Shown here: piece by piece, positions 51,138 through 60,347 of the stretch
How the letters are laid out: every line of letters starts with the position of its first letter
Numbering within the stretch: the first letter of the stretch is position 1
Assembly: GCF_033193315.1 (NCBI RefSeq)
Contig: NZ_CP136187.1
Coordinates: 2,569,501 to 2,633,500, forward strand
Length of the DNA stretch: 64,000 nt
Reading direction: 5' to 3'
Origin: Agathobaculum sp. NTUH-O15-33
Lineage (GTDB): Bacteria > Bacillota > Clostridia > Oscillospirales > Butyricicoccaceae
The notes under the pieces: generated by a model
The model's database searches: none
Told to the model about the DNA's origin: nothing
Seen by the model: only the letters and a program-made list of their open reading frames with translations
Translations under genes and position numbers: made by a program

Positions 51138-52058
51138 ATGGATTACACCGTGCTGGATGCATTTGCCGGCATCAATTTAAAAATACCGCTTTTATCCGCC
51201 ACGCTCACCATTTACGACATCAGCTATTTCACCAATACCCGCTCGACGGATTTCGCGCACAACCATTTCTTTCACGAGATCTATTTGATGCTGGATGGTC
51301 AGGCGTCCGTGGTGGTCGATGCCGAGCGGCTGCCGCTTTCCAGCGGCGAGCTGCTGTACCTCGCGCCGGGCGTGACCCACCATTTCGATTACCTGCCCGG
51401 CACGGAATTCCGCTACTGCAATTTTGCTTTTGATATCGACTATAAACCCGCCGAACTCAATCTGCCCGAATCCATCAAGGACGAGCGCTTTCTGATTCAG
51501 AACATGGGTGCGCACCCTTGGCTGCGCGCGCAGGACGGCTTCGGCTGCCGCGCAGCCGTAGACAGCCTATGCTACTCCCAGCAGACGCACTATATGGGCG
51601 ATTTCATCAAAATCCGCAACTACATGGCCAATTTTTTCATTTCGGCGCTGCAGGCTTATTCCCCGATTAAGTCCCGGCCGGATTTTATCGAAGCCATTAC
51701 CCCTGAAAACGAGCGCATTAAAAACCAAACGCTCAAGATCGCGCATTACATACAAACCCACTATACCGACGACCTCTCCATCGAAAACGTATCCCGCGCG
51801 CTGAGTTATTCCCCCCGCCATATCCAGCGCATGGTGTCGGGTTATTTCGGCATGTCGTTTTCCAACCTCGTGCTGTGCTACCGCATCGGCCATGCGCAGC
51901 ACCTGCTGTACCTGACCGATTTGACGATCGAGCAGATCAGCGAGCGCTGCGGTTTTAGCAGCAGCAAAATTTTTACCAGACATTTTAAAGAGCAGCATGG
52001 TATGACGCCAACCGAATACCGCCACCAAACGCGCCGCCGAAACGGGCGCGACGGTTAG
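51138..52058 (+). CDS. AraC-family transcriptional regulator
   Basis: The 306-residue regulator has an N-terminal cupin-like sensing domain (HNHFFHEIYLMLDGQASVVV, LLYLAPGVTHHF) and two C-terminal helix-turn-helix motifs (LSIENVSRALSYSPRHIQRM and LTIEQISERCGFSSSKIFTR, then FKEQHGMTPTEYR). The ATG at 51138-51140 is in frame with the domain; AAAGGA precedes it at rather long spacing. The shared 218-base upstream region with the MFS gene suggests that it controls that gene. Confidence 0.9.
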   Translation: MDYTVLDAFAGINLKIPLLSATLTIYDISYFTNTRSTDFAHNHFFHEIYLMLDGQASVVVDAERLPLSSGELLYLAPGVTHHFDYLPGTEFRYCNFAFDIDYKPAELNLPESIKDERFLIQNMGAHPWLRAQDGFGCRAAVDSLCYSQQTHYMGDFIKIRNYMANFFISALQAYSPIKSRPDFIEAITPENERIKNQTLKIAHYIQTHYTDDLSIENVSRALSYSPRHIQRMVSGYFGMSFSNLVLCYRIGHAQHLLYLTDLTIEQISERCGFSSSKIFTRHFKEQHGMTPTEYRHQTRRRNGRDG

Positions 52059-52213
52059 ATAACCCTGAAAACAACGGGTGAAAAAAATATACGGCGAGGC
52101 CATTCCCATTTTTTGTTCGGTTTGCCGGGCGGCGCGCGGTCCGGCCGTGACAAGTCGCCGCGCTTGCGCATAGTCTGCTCCTAGGAAACGCTTTTTGTAT
52201 AGGAGGTTACGCT

Positions 52214-52960
52214 ATGCCCAGCATTTATCTTTCTCCCTCGACGCAAGAGTACAACCCGTATTACGACGGAGGCGGCAGCGAAGAATATTACATGAACCTG
52301 ATCGCGGACGCGATGGTACCGTATTTGATCTCTTCCGGCATCGAATTCACCCGCAACACGCCGGATATGACCGCGGCGTCCTCTATTCAGGCATCAAACG
52401 CGGGTGATTACGACGCGCACGTCGCTCTGCACTCTAACGCCGCGCCGCCCAATCTGTCCGGCCAGCTGCGCGGCACCGATGTTTACTACTATCCCCGTTC
52501 CGACCGAAGCCGCCGTTTGGCGGAAATTACCGCGGCTAACCTAAAAGCCCTGTATCCCCTGCCCGATCAGGTGCGCGCCGTTCCCACCACGTCGATCGGC
52601 GAGGTCGCCCGCACACGCGCGCCCGCCATACTGATCGAGTTTGCCTACCACGACAACCCGGAGGACGCCGAATGGATCAAGAATAATATCGATGCGCTGG
52701 GCCGCAACGTGGTGCTTTCTCTATGCGAGTTTTTCGGCATCCCCTTCGTCGAGCCCGAGCCCATCCGAACGGCCACGGTAGAGGTGGAATCCGGCAACCT
52801 GAACATCCGTTCCGCGCCGTCGCTCACCGCCCCGATCATCGGCAAAGCGCCGGACGGCGCGCAGCTTTTCGTGCTAGGCCAGTACGACGGATGGTATGTG
52901 GTGCGGTATAACGAGTACGAGGGCTACGTACGCGGAGACTATATTGTGCTAAACTATTAA
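52214..52960 (+). CDS. N-acetylmuramoyl-L-alanine amidase-like protein with SH3b domain
   Basis: The 248-residue protein begins MPSIYLSPSTQEYNPYY and includes HVALHSNAAPP and ILIEFAYHDNPEDA, the later metal-ligand and catalytic Glu segments of Amidase_3 enzymes. The first zinc His (normally in DPGHGG) is not evident. Residues about 185-248 form a bacterial SH3 domain (VESGNLNIRSAPS, WYVVRYNEYEGYV). There is no signal peptide, so its route to the wall is unclear. TAGGAGG precedes the ATG. Related proteins are common in Clostridia. Confidence 0.8.
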   Translation: MPSIYLSPSTQEYNPYYDGGGSEEYYMNLIADAMVPYLISSGIEFTRNTPDMTAASSIQASNAGDYDAHVALHSNAAPPNLSGQLRGTDVYYYPRSDRSRRLAEITAANLKALYPLPDQVRAVPTTSIGEVARTRAPAILIEFAYHDNPEDAEWIKNNIDALGRNVVLSLCEFFGIPFVEPEPIRTATVEVESGNLNIRSAPSLTAPIIGKAPDGAQLFVLGQYDGWYVVRYNEYEGYVRGDYIVLNY

Positions 52961-52978
52961 ATTTTGATTGAATATCCC

Positions 52979-53007
52979 TTGCGTTCAACGACTAGAAACG
53001 ATATAAT
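52979..53007 (+). promoter_or_regulatory. Promoter of the Nfn-like operon
   Basis: TTGCGT (52979-52984) and TATAAT (53002-53007) are 17 bases apart, some 40 bases before the GTG start. Confidence 0.7.
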
Positions 53008-53048
53008 ATTTCTGTTCGATGCGAAAACGCAAGGAGGTACTTATTGCT

Positions 53049-53891
53049 GTGTATCAAATTCTGGAAAAGCGGACACTGAACGCAAATACCAAGCTGATGG
53101 TGATCGCGGCGCCGCACGTTGCGCGGAAGGCCGAGCCGGGGCAGTTCATTATCCTGCGCGTGGATGAGAACGGCGAGCGCATTCCGCTCACCATCGCGGA
53201 CTACAACCGGGAAACGGGCGCTGTCACGATCATCTTTCAGGAGGTCGGCGCGACGACCATGGCGCTGGGCGAAAAAAACGTCGGGGATTCTCTCGCCGAT
53301 TTTGTCGGCCCGCTGGGCCGTGCAAGCGAGCTGGAGGGCCTGAAAAAGGTCGCCGTCGTCGGCGGCGGTCTGGGCTGCGCCATCGCCTATCCGCAGGCGA
53401 AAAAGCTGCACGAAATGGGGGCCGAGGTAGATCTGATCGCCGGCTTCCGCTCCAAGGATATTATTATCCTGAAGGATGAGATGAAAAACGCCTGCACCAA
53501 TCTGCACATCGTCACGGACGACGGCTCGAACGGCCGCAAGGCGCTGGTCACGCAGGTACTCAAGGAACTGATTGACGCGGGCAACCAGTACGACGCGGTC
53601 ATCGCCATCGGTCCGATGATCATGATGAAGTTCGTATGCGAGACCACCCTCCCCTACGGCGTCAAGACCATCGTGTCCATGAACACCATCATGGTGGACG
53701 GCACGGGCATGTGCGGCGGCTGCCGCCTGACCGTCGGCGGCGAGACCAAGTTCGCCTGCGTGGACGGACCGGATTTCGACGGCCATCTGGTCGATTTCGA
53801 CGGCGCGATGCGCCGCGCGGGCGTGTACAAAGCGCAAGAGACCGCCGCGAAAGAGAAACACCTTTGCAGACTGACCGGGGAGGTGCGCTGA
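53049..53891 (+). CDS. NfnA-like subunit: ferredoxin-NADP reductase type FAD/NAD-binding protein
   Basis: This 280-residue flavoprotein resembles the small subunit of NADH-dependent reduced ferredoxin:NADP oxidoreductase (also annotated sulfide dehydrogenase alpha). It has the FAD motif PLTIADYN, a nucleotide-binding VAVVGGGLGCAIA and a C-terminal [2Fe-2S] site in GTGMCGGCRLTVGGETKFAC. I start it at the GTG at 53049-53051, 11 bases after AAGGAGG; the ATG at 53019 precedes that site. The partner gene follows after one base. Confidence 0.9.
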   Translation: MYQILEKRTLNANTKLMVIAAPHVARKAEPGQFIILRVDENGERIPLTIADYNRETGAVTIIFQEVGATTMALGEKNVGDSLADFVGPLGRASELEGLKKVAVVGGGLGCAIAYPQAKKLHEMGAEVDLIAGFRSKDIIILKDEMKNACTNLHIVTDDGSNGRKALVTQVLKELIDAGNQYDAVIAIGPMIMMKFVCETTLPYGVKTIVSMNTIMVDGTGMCGGCRLTVGGETKFACVDGPDFDGHLVDFDGAMRRAGVYKAQETAAKEKHLCRLTGEVR

Positions 53892-53892
53892 C

Positions 53893-55281
53893 ATGCCGAA
53901 TATGAATCCGAAAAAAATGCCCATGCCCGAGCAGCCGGCAGACGTACGCAACAAGAACTTTGAAGAGGTAACGCTTGGCTACACGCCCGAAATGGCGATC
54001 GAAGAAGCGCAGCGCTGCCTGAACTGCAAGAACAAGCCCTGTATCGCGGGTTGCCCCGTACAGGTCAAAATCCCCGAGTTTATCGCGCTCGTGGCCGAGG
54101 GCAAGTTCCTTGAAGCCGCGGCTAAGATCAAGGAGACCTCCGCCCTGCCCGCTGTTTGCGGCCGTGTTTGCCCGCAGGAATCCCAGTGCGAGTGCAAGTG
54201 CGTGCGCGGCATCAAGGGCGAGCCTGTCGCCATCGGCCGTCTGGAACGCTTCGCGGCGGACTACGCGCGCGAGCACGGCGAGGAAAAGGCGCAAAAGCCC
54301 GAACCCAACGGCCACAAGTGCGCCATCGTCGGCGCGGGCCCGGCGGGCCTTACCTGCGCGGGCGATCTGGCGCGCATGGGCTATGCCGTTACCGTATTTG
54401 AAGCGTTACATACCGCCGGCGGCGTGCTGATGTACGGCATTCCGGAATTCCGTCTGCCCAAGGCGATTGTTCAGAAGGAGATCGACACGCTGAAGGATCT
54501 CGGCGTGGAATTTGTTCTGGACTTTGTCGTCGGTCGTTCGGAGACGATCGACGAGCTGTTCGCGGACGGCTACGAGGCGATCTTCGTCGGTTCCGGCGCG
54601 GGCCTGCCCACCTTTATCGGCGTGCCCGGCGAAAACGCCAACGGCGTATACTCGGCCAACGAATACCTCACCCGCATCAACCTGATGAAGGCTTATCAGG
54701 AAGGCTCGCCCACGCCCATCCAGCACGCGCACAAGGTCGCGGTAGTCGGCGGCGGCAACGTCGCGATGGACGCGGCTCGCTGCGCCAAGCGCATGGGCGC
54801 GGAAGAGGTATACATCGTATACCGCCGCTCCGAAAAGGAGCTGCCCGCCCGTCTGGAAGAGATCGAGCACGCCAAGGAAGAGGGCGTTGTATTCAAGTTC
54901 CTCACCGCTCCGCTCGAAGTGCTGTCGGATGAGAACTACAGCGTCACCGGCATGAAGTGCCAGCAGATGGAGCTTGGCGAACCGGATGAATCCGGCCGCC
55001 GCCGCCCCGTACCGGTGGAAGGCAGCGAATTTACGCTCGATTTGGACTGCGTGATCGCGGCCATCGGCACCAGCCCCAATCCGCTGATCCGCACGACCAC
55101 CCCCGGCCTCGATACCAACCGCAAGGGCTGTATCGTCGCGGACGACGAGCACGGCATCACCTCGAAGGATGGCGTGTTCGCCGGCGGCGACGCCGTTACC
55201 GGCGCCGCCACCGTTATCCTCGCCATGGGCGCCGGCAAGCGCGCCGCCGCGGCGATGGATGCGTACATTAAGAATAAGTAA
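53893..55281 (+). CDS. NfnB-like / glutamate synthase small-chain type oxidoreductase
   Basis: This is a 462-residue iron-sulfur flavoprotein. The N-terminal [4Fe-4S] Cys motifs are CLNCKNKPCIAGCPV and CGRVCPQESQCECKC. An FAD-binding GAGPAGLTCAGDLARMG and an NADPH-binding VVGGGNVAMDAAR follow. With the upstream subunit it forms an electron-bifurcating transhydrogenase (ferredoxin, NADH, NADP), typical of fermenting Clostridia. The alternative, glutamate synthase beta subunit, is less likely because no large GltB subunit is nearby. Confidence 0.92.
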   Translation: MPNMNPKKMPMPEQPADVRNKNFEEVTLGYTPEMAIEEAQRCLNCKNKPCIAGCPVQVKIPEFIALVAEGKFLEAAAKIKETSALPAVCGRVCPQESQCECKCVRGIKGEPVAIGRLERFAADYAREHGEEKAQKPEPNGHKCAIVGAGPAGLTCAGDLARMGYAVTVFEALHTAGGVLMYGIPEFRLPKAIVQKEIDTLKDLGVEFVLDFVVGRSETIDELFADGYEAIFVGSGAGLPTFIGVPGENANGVYSANEYLTRINLMKAYQEGSPTPIQHAHKVAVVGGGNVAMDAARCAKRMGAEEVYIVYRRSEKELPARLEEIEHAKEEGVVFKFLTAPLEVLSDENYSVTGMKCQQMELGEPDESGRRRPVPVEGSEFTLDLDCVIAAIGTSPNPLIRTTTPGLDTNRKGCIVADDEHGITSKDGVFAGGDAVTGAATVILAMGAGKRAAAAMDAYIKNK

Positions 55282-55302
55282 ACCCGATCACAGCATTTAA
55301 AC

Positions 55303-55341
55303 AGCAAGGCCCGCAGTTCGTTATGAACTGCGGGCCTTGCT
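55303..55341. terminator. Terminator between convergent genes
   Basis: Perfect 17-base arms AGCAAGGCCCGCAGTTC and its complement enclose GTTAT. T-runs are weak on both strands, but the stem is very stable and placed between two convergent stops. Confidence 0.8.
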
Positions 55342-55352
55342 CAAAATTACGC

Positions 55353-56108
55353 TTATTCACTATGCCGCACGGAGACGGCGGCGCGGCGGTGCGCGGCGAA
55401 CGGCAGGTGGATGATAAAGCTCGCTCCCGCGAGCAGCAAAAACGTGATCAGCAGATAGACCGGTCTGCCAAAAGTATGGAAAACCCATACCAGCGGCGTG
55501 CCTGCGGGCGGCGCGTAAAGGAACATATAGTTTTCCCCGAAAATGCGGTCCACCCCGCCGACGAGCAACACCAGCGCGAGAAATACGCACAGCACGCGCG
55601 GAAACCGGTGCGGATCGGGCCGGTGCAGATCAGCCGTCACCATGGCCAGCGGCACATAGATCAGCAGCATGTGCAAAAGAACGGTCTGGATCGTCTGAAA
55701 CGACCATAGCGGGTAATAATCCGCCACACCGGCGGGAAACAGAATGCCGAACACACCGCCCAGCAGCGAGGTCGCGTAGACAAAATCCCGCAGGGCCATG
55801 GACCCGGAAAAGACCGCCAGCGGAATGAACAAGCTTTGCACCCCGCATAGGTGCAGCGGCAGAAGCTGCACCACCTCGGTCACGCCGGTCAGATAAAGCC
55901 ATACCGAATGTGAAAGCTCCAATACAGGCACCAGCACCGCCGCCACCCGCACGGGCGTCCACATTTTTTCCCGCGGCAGCCGCCGCGTCATCCAGAGCAG
56001 CAGCGCGAGCCCCGCGGCGGCCAGCAGTACCAGCAAAAAATGCCCCGCTCCGAAAAAGGCGAACGCCGAATCGCTCGGCTCGTACGAGCGCACAAAAAAT
56101 TCCGTCAT
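55353..56108 (-). CDS. YwaF-like (TIGR02206 family) integral membrane protein
   Basis: The 251-residue protein has six to seven membrane helices. The spacing of HSVWLYLTGVTEVVQLLPLH and CGVQSLFIPLAVFSGS, with LHMLLIYVPLAMV and YMFLYAPPAGTPL further on, is that of the YwaF/TIGR02206 family. No catalytic residues are known for the family. It is monocistronic between the Nfn unit and the P-type ATPase. Confidence 0.8.
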   Translation of the reverse strand: MTEFFVRSYEPSDSAFAFFGAGHFLLVLLAAAGLALLLWMTRRLPREKMWTPVRVAAVLVPVLELSHSVWLYLTGVTEVVQLLPLHLCGVQSLFIPLAVFSGSMALRDFVYATSLLGGVFGILFPAGVADYYPLWSFQTIQTVLLHMLLIYVPLAMVTADLHRPDPHRFPRVLCVFLALVLLVGGVDRIFGENYMFLYAPPAGTPLVWVFHTFGRPVYLLITFLLLAGASFIIHLPFAAHRRAAVSVRHSE

Positions 56109-56237
56109 AATTCCCCTTCCGGCGGCTCCCTCCTACGAGTGCCGCTTCTTTTATCTTTTTTTATCTTTCCTTGCCAGTATAGCACAAAAACAGGGAATTG
56201 TGTAGCCTGCCGCCGGAATTTGGCGCAACGCGGACTT

Positions 56238-58892
56238 TTAACGCGTCCCCCGCCTATTCCACCACTTGACGGCCTCCATCTGCACGATAGAGAGCAGCGC
56301 AAGACCGATCACCGCCAGCCACGCCGCCGCAGGCAGCGTGGTGAGCCGGAACGCGCTTTGCAGCGCGGGCACAAACAGGATGCACGCCATCAGCAGCGCC
56401 GAAGCCGCAAAGGACACGACGAGCCACGGGTTCGCGCCCTCGGCGCGCACCCAGATCGGCTCGGTGTTGGAGCGCTGGTTGAACGCGCGAAGCATCTGCG
56501 ACAGCGCCAGCACGGAAAACGCCATGGTCTGGCCCGCCGCGTGGCTGCCCAGCCCGGCGGCGCCGATCCAGTAAGCCGACAGCGTCATCGCGGCGACAAA
56601 CACGCCTTGCGTGACCACCCGCCGCACCAGATCGCGCTCAAACAGCGTGCCGGATTTGACCGGCTGGTGCTTCATGATATTTTTGCTTGCCGGGTCCACG
56701 CCGAGCGCCAGCGCGGGCAATGTTGCCGTTGCAAGATTGACCCATAGGATGTGGACCGCCAAAAGCGGCGCGTCCCAGTTCAGCAAGGTGGCGGCAAACA
56801 GCGTCGCGATCTCCGCGATATTGCCCGCGAGCAAAAACTGAATCACCTTTTGGATATTGCGGTAAACACGGCGGCCTTCCTTGATCGCGTAGGCAATGGT
56901 GGTAAAGCTATCGTCCAGCAGGATCAGATCGGCCGCGTCCTTGGCAACGTCCGTGCCGGTAACGCCCATGGCCACGCCGATATCGGCCGCGCCCAGCGCC
57001 GGCGCGTCGTTCACGCCGTCGCCGGTCATAGCGGCCACCTCGCCGCCACGGCGCAGCGACTTTATAATGCGCAGCTTATCCGCCGGTGATACACGGGCGA
57101 ACACGGTCGCGGTTTTTACCGCGTCGTCCAGCGCTTCGTCGGTCATCGCATCCAATTCCTCGCCCGATACGGCGGTATCGCCGGGGCGGTAGATCCCAAG
57201 CTCCTTCGCGATTGCCAGCGCGGTCACCTTATGGTCGCCGGTGATCATGATCGTGCGGATGCCCGCGGCGCGGCAGGTGCGCACCGACTCGGCGACCTCC
57301 TGCCGCGGCGGGTCGATCATGCCCACCGCGCCGACAAAGGTCATATCCCGTTCCACGTCCGCGTCCTCCTCCGGCAGCGCGGGCAGCGTTCGCGTGGCAA
57401 AGCCCAATACGCGCAGCGCGCCCGCCGACATCGTGTGACACAGCCGCGCGATATTATCCCTATCCTTTGCCGTGATGGGCCGTACGCCCTGCGCCGTCAG
57501 GATACGGGTGCACAGCGGCAGCATTTCGTCCACCGCGCCCTTGGTGTAAGCCGTCCACGCGCCGTCTATCCGGTGTACCGTGGTCATGCGCTTGCGGTCG
57601 GAGTCAAAGGGCTGCTCAAATAGGCGAGGGTAGTCGTCCTCCAGCGTCTCATGGTCGATGCCGAACGCGCGCGCCAGCAGGATCAGCGCGCCCTCGGTGG
57701 GGTCGCCGATCACCGCGCCCTCGCGGTCGGGGTCAAGGCTCGCATCGTTGCACAGCGCCGCCGCGTATACCAGTTCCCGGTAGACCGCCGGATGGCGGGC
57801 CGCGGCCTGTTCGACCGGCGTCGTCCGGCCCGCTTCAAAATCGCCGTTTACCGCAATGTGCGTCACGGTCATGCGGTTGAGCGTCAGCGTGCCCGTTTTG
57901 TCGCTGCAAATCACCGTGGCGCTGCCCAGTGTTTCCACGGCGGGCAGCTTTCGGATCAAGGCGTTTTTCTTGGCCATGCGCTGCACGCCGAGCGCCATCA
58001 CAATCGTAGCCGTGGCGGGCAGACCCTCCGGAATAATGGAAATGGCCAGCGAGATCGCCACCAGAAGCTGCGGAAGCAAGGGCCGCTGGTACAGCGCGCC
58101 CACCAAAAAGATCAGCACACACACGATCAGGCCGACCACTGTGAGCGTTTTGCCCACCGCGTCGAGCTTTCTCTTAAGCGGCGTATCCAGCTCATCCTGA
58201 TTTTCCAGCATGCCCGCAATGCCGCCCACCTCGGTATCCATACCGGCAGCCACCACCACGCCCGCGCCGCGTCCATAAGTAACGATCGACGACGCGTACG
58301 CCATATTTGCGCGGTCGCCCAGCGTTGTCTCCGCGGGAAACACTGTTTCCGCGTCCTTTTCCGTGGGCACGGATTCGCCGGTGAGCGAGGCCTCCTGTAT
58401 GGTCAGGCTTGCGGCATCGGTCAGGCGCAGGTCGGCAGGCACCATATCGCCGTCGCCCAGCAGCACCAGATCGCCCACAACCAATTCGGCCGCGGGAACC
58501 ATGCTTTCCTCGCCCTCGCGGATGACGCGCGCCGACGGCGCGCTCATGTTTCGCAAAGCATCCAGCGAAGCCTGCGCCTTTTTCTCCTGCACGATGCCGA
58601 TCACCGCGTTCGTGACGACGATCATAAAGATCACGGCCGCTTCGATCCATTCGCCCAGCACGGCGGAGAACACCGCAGCGCCAATCAAAATGAGCACCAT
58701 GGGGTCGAGCACCTGCGCCCGCAGCATTTGCAGCACGGTCTTGGGCGGTTTGGCGCGCAGCTCATTGCGCCCGTTCTTTTGCAGTCGTTCCGCCGCCTCG
58801 GCGTCGCGCAGGCCGTCTTCGTTGGTCCCCAGTTGTTCCATGACCGCCGCACGCTCGAGCGCGTGCCAAGGCTTTCGTTTGTGATGATCCAT
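56238..58892 (-). CDS. Cation-translocating P-type ATPase (calcium-ATPase family, altered M6 site)
   Basis: The 884-residue membrane pump has the actuator motif [10 protein letters not shown], the phosphorylation site [11 protein letters not shown] (near residue 329), GDGVNDAP and the PEGLP motif of helix M4, all of the P2 (Ca) type. In helix M6, where Ca pumps have NLxTDxLPA, this one reads [13 protein letters not shown], so the ion-binding Asp is Ala (codon GCA). The ATG at 58890-58892 follows AAGGAG. An upstream in-frame extension lies inside the leader and is rejected. The leader contains an attenuator and an acidic upstream ORF, suggesting ion-controlled expression. Confidence 0.9.
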   Translation of the reverse strand: MDHHKRKPWHALERAAVMEQLGTNEDGLRDAEAAERLQKNGRNELRAKPPKTVLQMLRAQVLDPMVLILIGAAVFSAVLGEWIEAAVIFMIVVTNAVIGIVQEKKAQASLDALRNMSAPSARVIREGEESMVPAAELVVGDLVLLGDGDMVPADLRLTDAASLTIQEASLTGESVPTEKDAETVFPAETTLGDRANMAYASSIVTYGRGAGVVVAAGMDTEVGGIAGMLENQDELDTPLKRKLDAVGKTLTVVGLIVCVLIFLVGALYQRPLLPQLLVAISLAISIIPEGLPATATIVMALGVQRMAKKNALIRKLPAVETLGSATVICSDKTGTLTLNRMTVTHIAVNGDFEAGRTTPVEQAAARHPAVYRELVYAAALCNDASLDPDREGAVIGDPTEGALILLARAFGIDHETLEDDYPRLFEQPFDSDRKRMTTVHRIDGAWTAYTKGAVDEMLPLCTRILTAQGVRPITAKDRDNIARLCHTMSAGALRVLGFATRTLPALPEEDADVERDMTFVGAVGMIDPPRQEVAESVRTCRAAGIRTIMITGDHKVTALAIAKELGIYRPGDTAVSGEELDAMTDEALDDAVKTATVFARVSPADKLRIIKSLRRGGEVAAMTGDGVNDAPALGAADIGVAMGVTGTDVAKDAADLILLDDSFTTIAYAIKEGRRVYRNIQKVIQFLLAGNIAEIATLFAATLLNWDAPLLAVHILWVNLATATLPALALGVDPASKNIMKHQPVKSGTLFERDLVRRVVTQGVFVAAMTLSAYWIGAAGLGSHAAGQTMAFSVLALSQMLRAFNQRSNTEPIWVRAEGANPWLVVSFAASALLMACILFVPALQSAFRLTTLPAAAWLAVIGLALLSIVQMEAVKWWNRRGTR

Positions 58893-58944
58893 TTTGGACT
58901 TACCACTCCTTCTTGATGATAAATATAGTTTATATTCTGACCGC

Positions 58945-59103
58945 CTACTGGCGGAGGTCAGCAAAAAAGAAAAACAAAAAGGCACGACCCGTCGGCCCTT
59001 TCAAAAAAGGGCGCAGGTCATGCCTTGATTTAGCATATGATTTTTGAATTACAGCCGGGCGGCCGAAACATCGGTCCGCGTCGCTACTGTCGGCATCGTC
59101 CAT
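58945..59103 (-). CDS. Upstream ORF in the P-type ATPase leader (acidic N-terminus)
   Basis: A 52-codon frame starts at the ATG at 59101-59103, about 35 bases after the predicted transcription start, and begins MDDADSSDADRCFGRP. It runs through the attenuator hairpin and stops at 58945-58947, some 50 bases before the pump gene. An AAGGA lies somewhat far (about 14 bases) upstream. Five Asp in the first ten codons recall acidic leader peptides that destabilise ribosomes at low magnesium (MgtL type). Translation is unproved. Confidence 0.4.
   Translation of the reverse strand: MDDADSSDADRCFGRPAVIQKSYAKSRHDLRPFLKGPTGRAFLFFFFADLRQ
58976..59026 (-). promoter_or_regulatory. Leader attenuator of the P-type ATPase gene
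   Basis: On the minus strand a long stem (GGCATGACC with GGTCGTGCC, inner GCCCTTT/AAAGGGC) is followed by TTTTTGTTTTTCTTTTTT. It is a strong intrinsic terminator located between the promoter and the pump gene, so expression must depend on read-through. A smaller hairpin (CCGCC/GGCGG near 58941-58955) follows. Confidence 0.75.
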
Positions 59104-59145
59104 AGTGGGCGTTCGTTTCCTTTCCAGCGAAATAGATTGTGCCCT

Positions 59146-59174
59146 ATTATATGGGATCGGGCGCGCGCTGTCAA
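59146..59174 (-). promoter_or_regulatory. Perfect-consensus promoter of the P-type ATPase gene
   Basis: TTGACA (59169-59174) and TATAAT (59146-59151) on the minus strand are exactly 17 bases apart. The leader before the pump gene is about 245 bases. Confidence 0.88.
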
Positions 59175-59257
59175 GAGGAAAAACAAATAATTTACAAACA
59201 TCGGCCCGCGCGGTAAGCCGCCGCCTGTCGGCGCATACGCTATACGGGGTGATTTGG

Positions 59258-59425
59258 ATGGATGGCAACCAACTGGTGGCAGCGGTCACCGCACTGGCGA
59301 TCTCCATATCGGGCGCGAACACGGCGGCGGATACCGCTATGCTCGGACTGATCTTCACGCAGCTTGGCGATACGCTGGCCACGCTTGCGGCCAAACGCGC
59401 GGAAACAGAAACGGACAGTGGATGA
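59258..59425 (+). CDS. Small conserved Clostridia protein (DUF6774-like)
   Basis: The 55-residue protein starts MDGNQLVAAVTALAISISG and ends in a charged tail after LIFTQLGDTLATLAAKRAE. The xQLGDTLATxAA motif is characteristic of a family of tiny proteins widespread in Clostridia (DUF6774, name from memory). GGGGTGAT lies seven bases before the ATG. Function unknown. It diverges from the P-type ATPase promoter. Confidence 0.7.
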   Translation: MDGNQLVAAVTALAISISGANTAADTAMLGLIFTQLGDTLATLAAKRAETETDSG

Positions 59426-59433
59426 AATACTCT

Positions 59434-60171
59434 TTACCCTTGCTTTTTTGCCGCGACAAGCAGCATCATCGGGCGGCGCAGCTCGTCCCGCATGCCGGGC
59501 ACCGTGTCCAGCAGCCCCGGCTCCGGCTGGGGCTCCACCAGTCCTGTGACGGCAAAGCCGGTTTTCAGCAGGGTGTTCAGGTAGGTGGTCAGCGTTTTAT
59601 GGAACTTGGTCACGTGTTCGCCTAGAAAAACGGCGTCCCTCCGGCCTTCTTCAAAGTAACGGTCCACCGGCCAGTGATCGCGGTTTCCCGCCGGGTCATA
59701 GCTCCAGTCCTGCGTGCCGTAGGCGGTAAACACCGGATGTTCCACGGAAAAAACAAAATCGCCGCCCGCAGCAAGGCAGTCGCCGACCCGCCGGCAGATA
59801 TCCCCAAAATCCGGCGTATAGTGAAAGGCCAAAGAACTGATTACCACATCGAAGCTATCCTGCGCAAACGCTATGTCCTCCATGGCCATACGCTGATAGG
59901 AAACGCTGGGCGCATGCGTCTTTTCACGCGCGACCGCGAGCATCTTTTCTGAAATATCCGTGCCCAGCACGGAAGCCGCGCCCTGTTCGGCCGCGTAGAT
60001 GCAATGCCAGCCAAAGCCGCAGCCGATGTCCAGCACGCGCTTGCCCGTAAAATTCGGCAGCAGCTTTTTCAGCTCGTGCCATTCGCCCGCAGCGCTCAGC
60101 CCCTCGACCGATCGCGGAAAACGGCTGTATTCTTCAAAAAACTTTTGATCGTCATATTTGTTTTCTTTCAT
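59434..60171 (-). CDS. Class I SAM-dependent methyltransferase
   Basis: The 245-residue enzyme has motif I VLDIGCGFGWHCIYAAEQG, an acidic residue after strand 2 (VLGTDISEKML) and the FDVVISSLAFHY post-II region of Methyltransf_11 proteins. AAGGAG stands ten bases before the ATG. The substrate is probably a small molecule but cannot be specified. It is downstream of the tRNA terminator and close to the stop of the convergent 55-residue gene. Confidence 0.88.
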   Translation of the reverse strand: MKENKYDDQKFFEEYSRFPRSVEGLSAAGEWHELKKLLPNFTGKRVLDIGCGFGWHCIYAAEQGAASVLGTDISEKMLAVAREKTHAPSVSYQRMAMEDIAFAQDSFDVVISSLAFHYTPDFGDICRRVGDCLAAGGDFVFSVEHPVFTAYGTQDWSYDPAGNRDHWPVDRYFEEGRRDAVFLGEHVTKFHKTLTTYLNTLLKTGFAVTGLVEPQPEPGLLDTVPGMRDELRRPMMLLVAAKKQG

Positions 60172-60194
60172 TTTTTACGTACTCCTTAGTGATA

Positions 60195-60233
60195 AAAAAG
60201 AAAGTACCGATATCGTTAAGAAATCGGTACTTT
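60195..60233 (-). terminator. Terminator of the tRNA-Leu pair
   Basis: On the minus strand AAAGTACCGAT and ATCGGTACTTT pair perfectly and lead into CTTTTTT, four bases after the CCA end of the second tRNA. Confidence 0.85.
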
Positions 60234-60236
60234 CCT

Positions 60237-60322
60237 TGGTGCGGATGGGGGGACTTGAACCCCCACGTCCTTGCGAACACTAGCACCTGAAGCTAGCGCG
60301 TCTGCCATTCCGCCACATCCGC
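60237..60322 (-). tRNA. tRNA-Leu (anticodon CAG)
   Basis: The minus strand reads GCGGATG ... CATCCGC with a discriminator A and encoded CCA. The anticodon arm is CTAGC-TTCAGGT-GCTAG, giving anticodon CAG, and a long variable arm (TGTTCGCAAGGACG) marks a class II tRNA. The T-arm has the usual GGTTCAAGTCC sequence. It is the second of two tandem leucine tRNAs. Confidence 0.95.
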
Positions 60323-60347
60323 ATATTTTGTTTTCGGGCTTAAGAGG

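Noticed and set aside
58893..59140. yybP-ykoY (manganese) or M-box (magnesium) riboswitch before the P-type ATPase
   Set aside because: The characteristic conserved loops (for example GGGGAGUAG) are not present in the leader. An Infernal scan could still overturn this.
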